Assembly: GCA_963575745.1 (NCBI GenBank)
Contig: CAUYUJ010016698.1
Location: 124,001-188,000, forward strand
DNA from: Prorocentrum cordatum
Lineage: Eukaryota; Sar; Dinophyceae; Prorocentrales; Prorocentraceae
DNA length: 64,000 bases
Reading direction: 5' to 3'
The first letter of the stretch is position 1. Each line of letters begins with the position of its first letter. This document shows, piece by piece, positions 1 through 7,175 of this stretch. The notes beneath the pieces are model-generated. The model saw nothing but the letters and a program-made list of their open reading frames with translations. It had not been told where the DNA came from and did not search any database. Both the position numbers and the translations under genes were made by a program.

Positions 1-468
1 TTTCTGTGGTTTGGACGTTCTCGTTTTGCCATCCTGCACGGCCTCGCAATTGTTCTTTCTTGTGGAGTGAGAGAACGTATACCACGTCAACTATGAGGGA
101 CTTGTGACGATATCCGTGTGCTCCGTCAGCTTTGTCTGGCTTGGTCTGCGCATTTGGTCGCGTCGCCCTTCTTAATGTTCGTGCTGCTTGTCGAGGTCAC
201 GGGGTTGCCCGCAGAGTGCTCGTTGAACACTGTTCCGCAGTCGTGTCGAGTCGGGATCCGAACCCTCCTCTCTGCTGCTCCTTCTCCTTCTCCTCCTTCC
301 TCCCTCTCCCCTCTCAGGCGCCTTCTTGCTCCGCCACGCGCGAGCGGCAGCCGCTGTCGTCGCCGTCGCCACCTCCCGTCGTGCCGCTGCGGGCGTCCCG
401 TCGTTTGTCGTGTGGTCGTCGCCGCCGCCGTCCCGGCCGCCGCCGTCGCCGCTGCTGCCTGTGGTTGC
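1..468. other. No gene seen; pyrimidine- and CCG-rich sequence
   Basis: Positions 1-250 hold nothing recognisable. Positions 265-320 are CTCC-rich and end in a CAG that resembles a splice acceptor, but the GC-rich stretch behind it (CCG/CGT-biased) shows no recognisable protein in any frame. Confidence 0.4.
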
Positions 469-594
469 TTGTTTTTGTTCCCCAATCATCCTGTGGTGTT
501 GGGTCCTCGTTTTGAAGAGACAGCGCCCCGCGTCCTCCCTCCTCCTCCTCCTCCCCTCCTCCCTCCTCCTCCTTCCTCCCCCTCCTCCTTGCGT
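469..594 (+). other. Leader of tandem array 1
   Basis: A T-rich run with TTTTTGTTCCC is followed by TTGGGTCCTCGTTTTGAAG and then a CTCC tract (about 533-592) that runs straight into the array. The same order and very similar words recur before array 2 (30700-30815) and, on the minus strand, before array 3 (53385-53500). The function is unknown. Confidence 0.6.
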
Positions 595-2172
595 TGCACC
601 CACCCAGTACAACATGTCGTGGCCCCAAAGGGAGCCCCACCGAAAGTCCCAGTGCTGCCGTCCGCATGCGTCCCGCACACCCAGGACAGCGGTTCGTGGC
701 CCTCCTCCCCCTCCTCCCTGCGTTCCACCCACCCCGTACAGCGCTTCGTGGCCCCATAGGGAGCTCCACCGAAGGCCCCAGTGCCGCCGTCCGCATGCGT
801 CCGTACAGCGTTTCGTGGAACTCCTCTCCTTTTCCCTGCGTGTCACCCACCCATTACAGCGTTTCGTGGCCCCAAAGGGAGCCCCGCCGCAGGTCCCAGC
901 GCTACCGTCCGCATGCGTCCCGCGCACCCAGTACAGCGCTTCGTGGCCCCATACGGAGCCCCACCGAAGGTCCCAGTGCTGCCGCCCGTATGCGTCCCCC
1001 CACTCAGTACAGCGTTTCGTGGCCCTCCTCTCCTTCCTCCCTGCGTTTCGCCCAACCAGTACAGCGCTTCGTGGCCCCATGGGGAGCCCCACCGAAGGTC
1101 CCAGTGCTGCAGTCCGCATGCGTCCCGCACACCCAGGACAGCGGTTCGTGGCCCTCCTCCCCCTGCTCCCTGCGTTTCACCCACCCAGTACACCGCTCCG
1201 TGGCCCCATAGGGAGCCTCACCGAAGGTCTCACTGCTGCCGCCCGCTTGCGTCCCGCATACCCATTACAGCGTTTCGTGGCCCCACGGGAGGCTCCACCG
1301 AAAACACCAGTGGGACCGTCCGCATGCGTCCCGAAACACCAAATTTTGCATTTTCGCCCACCCGGTACAGCGTCTCGTGGCCCCGTAGGGAACTCCACCG
1401 AAGGCCCCAGTGCCGCCATCCGCATACGTATCGAAAACACACTGTGGCATTTTCACCCACCCAATACAGCGTTTCGAGGCCCATATGGAGCCCCACGGAA
1501 GGCCCCAGTGGGACTGTCCGCAAGCGTTCCGAGCAACCCAATGTGGCATTTTCATTCACCCAGCACAGCGTTTCGTGGCCTTATAGGGAGCTCCACCGAA
1601 GGCTTCAGTGCCACCGTCCGCATGGGTCCCAAAAGCCGGAGGTGGCATTTGCACGCGCCCAGTACAGCGCTTCGTAGCTCCATAGGGAGCTCCACCGAAG
1701 CGCCCAGTGGGACCGTCCGCTTGCGTCCCCGAGACTTAATTTGGCATTTTCTCCCACCCAGTAAAGCGGTTCGTGGCCCCATAGGGAGCTCCACCGAAGG
1801 CCCCAGTACCACCGTCCGCATGCGTCCCCGAAACCCAATGTGGTATTTCCACACACCCACTAAAGTGCTTCGTGGCCCCATAGGAAGCTCCACCGAAGCG
1901 CCCAGTGGGACCGTCCGCATGCGCCCCTGGAGACAAATCTGGTACACCACCCACTCAGTACAGCGTTCCCCCCACCCAGTGCAGCGCCTCGTTGGCCCAT
2001 ACAGTGCCGTTTTTAATACATGCTCCGCGTGCGGCTCATGTATTAAGATGCAGGGACTTAATATTAAAACAAACGATGAGTTCATGCATACATTTATTCA
2101 TACATTAGTCATGTATTACAAATCCTACATTTTTGGAAATCCTATGTATTAAAAACTGCCCTGTAGGGAGCT
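595..2172 (+). repeat. Tandem array 1, about 100-bp unit, 13 copies
   Basis: Thirteen variants of the word CCGTCCGCATGCGTCC start near 658, 787, 905, 982, 1111, 1240, 1316, 1415, 1514, 1612, 1712, 1812 and 1911. The later units are spaced 96-101 bp. Each unit also carries ACAGCGTTTCGTGGCCCC and GGGAGCTCCACCGAAG. The period is not a multiple of three, so the long open frame across the array is not a gene. Element M copy 1 splits the last unit. Confidence 0.9.
2002..2163 (+). mobile_element. Inverted-repeat element M, copy 1 (TA target)
   Basis: A 162-bp element with 20-bp terminal inverted repeats matching at 18 of 20 positions (CAGTGCCGTTTTTAATAC and CAGGGCAGTTTTTAATAC). It is flanked by TA at 2000-2001 and 2164-2165. 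The host array unit reads GGCCCCATAGGGAG when empty, so insertion duplicated the TA. This is the pattern of Tc1/mariner-type non-autonomous elements. There is no coding capacity. A second copy is at 23666-23831. Confidence 0.8.
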
Positions 2173-2285
2173 TCATGGTTGGGTCCTTCGCCAGAACAAT
2201 TCTTTCGGAGCCTCGTGCCCCTCTGCGGGCGCGCGCGAGGCCAACCTGGAGTCCCCAGAATCCTGGACCCCCCCGAGCTACCCTC

Positions 2286-2681
2286 TCGGGCCGAACGAAA
2301 GAGGGTGATAGGGTTAAGCCGGGCGTGTCCCCCTACAGGGGGAGTTTCGACGAAAAATAAAAAATACCATAAAAATGCCCAAGAAGGTCAACAAATATTC
2401 AAAAAATAGTCCCCATACTATTTTGGTACTTTTTGGTTTTTTTAGGGGGGTATTTTATTTTTCGTCGAAAATCCCCCTGTATGGGGGACAGGCCCGACTT
2501 AAGGATAGGGAGAGGGGGGGTCCCGAACTCTGCTGCATGCCGCTGGTTTCGGCCCCGCCGTCTGGCCCATTCATCGAGACATGGGCGCCTCCTGGCGCCT
2601 CCTGGCGCCGGCAAAAAATCAACTACGTGAGCTGGTTCTCAAATCTCCCGTTTTGCTATCCCCCCCTTTCGCCCGGCCCGA
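2286..2681. mobile_element. Inverted-repeat element P, copy 1, interrupted by Q
   Basis: The ends are TCGGGCCGAACGAAAG and, reverse-complemented, TCGGGCCGGGCGAAAG. The internal words CTGCATGC, CAACTACGTGAGCTG and TTGCTATCCCCCCC match copy 2 at 6882-7076. Without the nested Q element the copy is about 200 bp, the same as copy 2. No clean target duplication is visible for this copy. Confidence 0.75.
2314..2503. mobile_element. Inverted-repeat element Q nested inside P
   Basis: A 190-bp insert with long inverted arms (outer TTAAGCCGGGC against CTTAAGTCGGGC; inner arms with CCCCCTACAGGGGGA and TTTCGACGAAAAATAAA). It is flanked by the 7-bp direct repeat GATAGGG at 2307-2313 and 2504-2510. P copy 2 has the uninterrupted equivalent (GATTGGG), which confirms the insertion and its duplication. 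A small perfect hairpin (AAAATAGT/ACTATTTT) sits in the loop. No other copy is seen in the window. Confidence 0.8.
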
Positions 2682-2711
2682 GAGCCACAGGGGGCGGCGG
2701 ATCGGAAACGC

Positions 2712-2795
2712 TCACGGCGAATCCCCGCCTCTCCCTGCCTTCGGAAACGCCCATACGGCCAAACGTTGAGCCGGAGTCTGGCCAAGCCGTCTTCG
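2712..2795 (+). repeat. Short dispersed repeat shared with 49381-49460
   Basis: The words ACGGCGAATC, GGAAACGCC, GGCC-AACGTTG and CTTGGCCAA (or near variants) occur in the same order at 49381-49460. The ends are not definable. Confidence 0.45.
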
Positions 2796-2848
2796 TCGAG
2801 CTTCTCGTCAGCGCCGTCGTCCTCCTCTCCCCCTCCTCTCTGCACGAA

Positions 2849-3041
2849 CGAAATGGGTACGGAAAGAATGGGTACAATGCCCAACAGCAGTTCTTGTCCA
2901 CTTTGAACAGGACTCGCTGTCCGCGCCGCCGCGGCCTGCGACCATTCGAGACAGAAGGCCGCCCGCCCAACAGCGGCCGCTGTTGGTTAGGGACAACATT
3001 TGTTTTTGGGCATTGTACCCATTATTTCCGTATCCATTTCG
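2849..3041. mobile_element. Inverted-repeat element R
   Basis: 36-bp terminal arms at 2849-2884 and 3006-3041 match at 34 of 36 positions and contain ATGGGTACAATGCCCAA. The arms continue weakly inward. The interior is GC-rich with no coding capacity. No target duplication is clear. It is a single copy in this window. Confidence 0.65.
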
Positions 3042-3130
3042 GGCATCCAAATCCTCCTCCTGCGCATCCACGTCATTTTCCTCCGCGCCCCCGCCGGCAG
3101 CGTGGCTCGCCCAGAGCGGGCCCCGTTGTG

Positions 3131-3308
3131 GAGGATGATCAATGGAGAGGACGCTTGTTGCCAAATAATTTCCAGATGTCTAAAACATGTGTTAAACAGG
3201 GTTTGAACATGTTTAGAACATGCTTAGAACATGTTCCGACATTTTAAACACAGTTTACATTCAATGTTAGGACTGTTAGGGTGTCCATTGTCGTGGCATC
3301 CTCAACAC
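3131..3308 (+). repeat. Dispersed repeat S, copy 1
   Basis: It begins near GATCAATGGAGAGGA, continues with TTGCCAAATAATTTCCAGAT and many ACATGTTT/GAACATG words, and ends GTTAGGGTGTCCATTGTCG. The same order is found at 37217-37410, 46204-46350 and 46521-46687. No inverted ends are seen. The coding potential is nil. Confidence 0.6.
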
Positions 3309-3626
3309 CACCTGGTACTTTGGAAAGCTGGCTGAAAGTTGCTCTTTTACAGAGCCTCTGTCTGGGCGTGGCAGCGTGGCCCACAGCGGGAAGGGTTGGA
3401 CTCGCTGGGTCACCGGCCAGAGTGCCCGTCAGTGGAGTTCCCGTCGGAGGGGTGCTGACTTCTGTGCCGGGCTGGTCGGTGCTCGCCCGTGCTGCCGCCG
3501 CGGGCGGCAGGGGGAGAGGTTTCGGAATTCGTCGAACACGTGGCCATATCCAACCCTACCCCCGCATGCCCTTGATTCTTCATTAACAAATTATCCCAGT
3601 GCGACCCGACCTAGGAGTTGGAGCTA

Positions 3627-3846
3627 TGATATGCTATGCTATGATATGCTATAGTATGCTATGCTATGCTATGCTATGCTATGCTAATGCTGCGTTAAGC
3701 TAAACTAAGCTGAGGTGAGCTAAGCTAAGCTAAGCTAAGCTAGACTAGGCTAAGCTAAGCTAAGCTAGGCTAAGCTAAGTTAAGCTAAGCTAAGCTAAGT
3801 TAAACTAGGGTAAGCTAAGATAAGATAAGCAACGCTAAGCTAAGGG
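3627..3846. repeat. Pentanucleotide arrays (ATGCT then TAAGC)
   Basis: A (ATGCT)-type run at 3627-3686 passes into a degenerate (TAAGC)n run to about 3846. It is simple sequence only. Confidence 0.9.
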
Positions 3847-3980
3847 AACGTCACTGGGGGGAACCGCGGGGCGGATCCTGGGGGAACCGCCCGGGGCGAG
3901 GTCCACTGCCCGGTTCTTTAAGCCAACAGGGTAAGAACCCTTCTAGGCAGAGCCTAGGTAGGGAATCATGGGATCGGGGA

Positions 3981-4095
3981 AACGTACGATTCGAGTAAGG
4001 TAGAACTCGGGTTTGCCGACTTTTTTTGTTGACGAGCGCGTCCTGGATTTTGACGGTCTGGTTTTCGTGGGATGTCTGCAGCAGGAGTTCGCGTC
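3981..4095 (+). repeat. Dispersed repeat V, copy 1
   Basis: It shares AAACGTA-GA, CTCGGGT-TGCCGA, GTGGGATG and CAGC-GGAG-TCGCGTC in order with 6369-6486. The ends are unclear. Confidence 0.5.
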
Positions 4096-4204
4096 AAGTT
4101 TCAGATTGGGTCTGGTCATTTTCATCGATGACCCCGTCAGGCCAACCTGAGTTCCCCGGACCCACCAAGTCTTACGTCTTCCCGAATGGGTGCCTGGTAT
4201 ACCC

Positions 4205-4345
4205 TCTTAATTCCGTCTTTAGCGTCGATTAGCGTCGATTGGCGTTTGGGAGTCGATGGGATAGCGCCGATCAGCGTCTGTTCGCGTCGATTAGCGCCGA
4301 CTTAGCGTCAATTAGCGTCGACTAGCGTCGATCAGCGTCGATTCA
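4205..4345. repeat. Decamer array (AGCGTCGATT)
   Basis: About ten degenerate copies of AGCGTCGATT stand in tandem. From 4346 to 5190 no gene or named repeat is recognised. Confidence 0.8.
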
Positions 4346-5190
4346 CAGGAGACGATTAGATGGTATTGGAGGCTTCCATGAGTTGCCACCGAACGATTCA
4401 GGAGAATCGATGGTTGGTGGGGTAGGGTTCGGATGTCGCCACCTAACATTTATTTGGTGCTTGTGCCACGTACCGCTCTCAGTTTCTAGCCACAGGCGTC
4501 AATGGACACACTGGGTGTCGTTGCGTACATCAGCACATGCGGGGGGGATACGTCTGCAGACAACGCGTCCGTAGCGTTTGACGCAGTGCAAGGTCGGAGA
4601 AAGGGTGGATCAGTCTACGGCATGCTCCTGGTCCAGAACAGTTCCAGCACGGCACTCTGTCTCCTGCCCAGACATCCGACCCAATCGCTCTGCTGATTTG
4701 TTCGAGTCGGATCGTTCCGTGCACGCCTTTCGTGAACAAATTGCGACGCCCAGACCTCAGGGCCCGAAGGCCGAAATCTGGGAACACGATCGCTCACTCG
4801 CTCACTCGTGCCATACGCCGGAGCGCTTGGGCGGAAGAAGGCATTGCTAGCCTGATCTCACCGCTCTGGGGAATGGCAGGCATGCCTGTGGTTGACTAGT
4901 CTACACTGCGCGTGGCAGGAGGCGGAAGACGATCGACTACACGGAAGAGTGACCCTTCGCCAAAGTGATTTTTGGTTCGGGCTCACGGGGGTCCCCCCGA
5001 TCGTTGAGCGCGATGGGATAGTGGCTGCTGGCGCGCTTGGATTTTGCCACCTTGTGCCCCCTTCATCCGTGTACTGAAGGACATTCTTGCGTAATTAGGG
5101 TCACTCTGACGTGTGGCCGAGAAGAGACGAGACGAAGTTAGCTGGTCAGCAGAATCGGACGGGTGGTAATGGGGGATGACCTGGAAGCTT

Positions 5191-5317
5191 GGCATCGCTC
5201 GGACGTATGCATTTTTTCTCGGCGACGGCCATCGAGGACCATCCTTGATCATTTGGCGAACAAAAAAACACGCACGAAATCGAAAAATACACGAGGAATG
5301 GACGTCCGAGCGATGGC
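5191..5317. mobile_element. Inverted-repeat element C, copy 1
   Basis: The ends are GGCATCGCTCGGACGT and ACGTCCGAGCGATGG, inverted relative to each other. The interior has CTCGGCGACGGCCATCGAGG and an A-rich segment. Copies are at 5909-6035 and 60879-61004. Head fragments are tandemly duplicated at 12149-12368. It has no coding capacity. Confidence 0.7.
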
Positions 5318-5384
5318 GAGGGAAGGGGGGGTGAAGAAAAGGGCCCTCCAGGATCCCTTGAGGGCCCTTTTCGGGAGCTAGCAG

Positions 5385-5735
5385 GGGCCCTAAACGAGCC
5401 CTTCAGGATCCTTCTCTTCACCCCTCTGTTGGCCACCCCCCACTACCACCCGCACGACAGTTCGGATGCCACTCCTGGGAGGTCAAATTCTGATTCTGCC
5501 CTGGTCCGAAATCCGGATTAATCCGGCTTGATCCCGCTGAATCCCGCTTAATCCCGCTTAGTCCGAGGCCCACTCCGGCGTAACAGCTCCCAAATGGGGC
5601 TCAATCCCCTTTCTAGTCTTTCCGACGAGAACCTCCCAGCAGTTGCCTCCTAAGCAGGGGCCCTGCAGGGCCCCTTTGGGGTCCTTCTCGTCACCCCTCA
5701 TTTGGTCACCCCCCATTGCCACCCGCCCGACAGAA
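5385..5735 (+). repeat. Direct repeat pair X (5385-5465 and 5655-5735)
   Basis: Both halves read AG-AGGGGCCCT, then CTTCTC-TCACCCCTC, TTGG-CACCCCCCA and CCACCCGC-CGACAG. Between them is a short AATCCCGCTT-like array (about 5510-5560). Confidence 0.55.
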
Positions 5736-5908
5736 GCCCCCTCGTCCGAGATGCTTGCCGTCGGGGGGGACCTTCGCGCCGGGAGCCGCCCGCTGCCGCA
5801 GCGGGCGGCGCCCTCTGCGCCGGGGGGGCCCCCCTGGCGGTGCCTCCCTGCGCTCTGCCCCTGCGGTCGAAACCGATGTTAAGGACGGGCAGCTTTCCCA
5901 AAGGGCTT

Positions 5909-6035
5909 GGCATCGCTCGGACGTGTGCCTTTGTCCTTCGGCGAGGACCATCGAGGAGCGTCCTGGATCATTCGGCGAAAAAACACACGCACGAAGCCGA
6001 ACAAACACACAGGGAGTGGACGTCCGAGCGATGGC
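5909..6035. mobile_element. Inverted-repeat element C, copy 2
   Basis: It has the same inverted ends (GGCATCGCTCGGACGTG and ACGTCCGAGCGATGGC) and the same A-rich interior (AAAAAACACACGCACGAA) as copy 1. Confidence 0.7.
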
Positions 6036-6150
6036 CGGAAGGCGCTTGGATCGCCGCGGGCGTTGCTACGAGGATCGGGTGATACAAGTGGATGCTAAAG
6101 TGGCCCCATCCCCTTAGCAACCACCGCGGTGATCCAGGTAAGGATGGGTA

Positions 6151-6339
6151 CGGTAGGTTCGCGTCGTGTCGACCGTCGGCGACCCCGCCGCCGGCGTTCA
6201 ACTTTGAACGCCGACGGCGGCCCAGAATCGGTCGATGTTGAACGATTGGACGTTGCGGAGACGGCCGATCGTTCCAGGTTGAACGATCCAGCGCGGTGTC
6301 GGGAACCAACGCCGGGGTCGACACGACAGGAACCTGCAG
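6151..6339. mobile_element. Inverted-repeat element F, copy 1 (TA target)
   Basis: The ends CGGTAGGTTCGCGTCGTG and CTGCAGGTTCCTGTCGTG (reverse-complemented) match at 20 of 24 positions and are flanked by TA at 6149-6150 and 6340-6341. The interior contains repeated TTCAAC-TTGAACG pairs. GTAGGT near the left end and CAG at the right end could serve as splice sites (6153-6339, 187 nt). Whether it is ever transcribed is unknown. Confidence 0.75.
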
Positions 6340-6368
6340 TAATGTTCCCACGGGTACCCTTGGCGGGG

Positions 6369-6486
6369 CAAAACGTAAGACTCGAGTATACGCCGGAGCT
6401 CGGGTCTGCCGATGCCTTTTGGCGAGCCCGCCTGGGGTCGTGACGTTCCAGCGTAAGTGGGATGCTTGCAGCGGGAGCTCGCGTCC
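6369..6486 (+). repeat. Dispersed repeat V, copy 2
   Basis: It matches 3981-4095 in word order (AAACGTAAGACTCGAGTA, GAGCTCGGGTCTGCCGA, GGAGCTCGCGTC). It directly precedes element A copy 1. Confidence 0.5.
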
Positions 6487-6515
6487 GAAGGCCGCGCGCC
6501 CAGGGCGGAAAGTAA

Positions 6516-6677
6516 TCAGGAGGGAAAAAAACACACAGACACAATTATTCGTCGATTCCGAGGAAAATATGCGAAAATATGCGAAATGGGGGGAAGACAG
6601 AAACCCAGAACATATAGGAAAATATGGGGAATATTTTTATTTGTGTGTATTTATTTGTGTGTTTGTGGGCCCCTTCA
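6516..6677 (+). mobile_element. Element A, copy 1
   Basis: 162 bp, beginning TCAGGAGGGAAAAAA and ending GGGCCCCTTCA, with direct repeat AGTAA at 6511-6515 and 6678-6682. The body holds ACACACAGACACAATT, two CCCAGAA-ATAT...GGG blocks and TTTGTGTGTATTTATTTG. The ends are weakly inverted (TCAGGAGG/TGAAGGGG). It has no open frame of note and is non-autonomous. All eight copies in the window point the same way. Confidence 0.85.
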
Positions 6678-6881
6678 AGTAAGAGTTGGGTGGGAAGTGG
6701 GAGGGTGCAGGCCTTCTCAGAGGGCGGCGGGGCCTCTCAGAAAAGCCCTCCGGCCTGCCGGGGAGCCGTGGGGGGTCTCCCGGGAGGTTTTGGGAGCTGC
6801 TCTTCGGAAGCTGGAGGCCTCCCGAGCCTGCTGAGAAGCCCGCGCCCTCTGCCTTCTCCCCTGGGCTCGCCGCCAAGACAT

Positions 6882-7076
6882 TCGGGCCGGGCGAAAGGGG
6901 GGGATTGGGAAAGGGGGGGTTACGAAATTTGCTGCATGCAGCTGATTTCGGCCTCACCGAGGGGCCCATTCCTCGATACATACTCGCCTCCGGCGCCGGG
7001 AGGCGCCGGGAAAATCAGCTACGTGAGCTGATTCTCAAACCCCCCCTTTGCTATCCCCCCCTTTCGCCCGACCCGA
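6882..7076. mobile_element. Inverted-repeat element P, copy 2
   Basis: 195 bp with about 38-bp inverted ends (TCGGGCCGGGCGAAAGGGG and TCGGGTCGGGCGAAAGGGG). It is flanked by the 5-bp direct repeat GACAT (6877-6881 and 7077-7081). It lies immediately upstream of the SL copy that heads the prominin-like gene, leaving only 5 nt between. Copy 1 is at 2286-2681. Confidence 0.85.
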
Positions 7077-7086
7077 GACATAATCA

Positions 7087-7108
7087 TCCGTAGCCATTTT
7101 GGCTCAAG
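7087..7108 (+). other. Genomic copy of the dinoflagellate spliced leader
   Basis: A perfect 22-nt match to the SL consensus with D = T (TCCGTAGCC...GGCTCAAG). The next bases are CCGTTTG, not GT, so this is not an SL RNA gene. An exact SL upstream of an open frame is the signature of a trans-spliced mRNA that was reverse-transcribed and reintegrated, known in dinoflagellates as relict SL. The AG at its 3' end could still serve as an acceptor for renewed trans-splicing. Confidence 0.9.
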
Positions 7109-7175
7109 CCGTTTGAGTGCCAAACGCCGGGGTAGGGAGACCAGCGCGCTCGCCAGAGCAGCAGGAAGGCTGGCA

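Noticed and set aside
326-2152. 608-codon open frame
   Set aside because: It crosses array 1 (about 100-bp unit, not a multiple of three) and element M; openness comes from GC-rich repeat without stops.
7087-7108. SL RNA gene
   Set aside because: Neither SL copy is followed by a GT donor and Sm-site region as SL RNA genes are; both lead into other sequence.
7113-7175. Earlier non-ATG start for the prominin-like frame
   Set aside because: The frame is open from a TTG at 7113, but the signal peptide begins at the ATG of 7176, and the upstream part is 5' leader after the SL.
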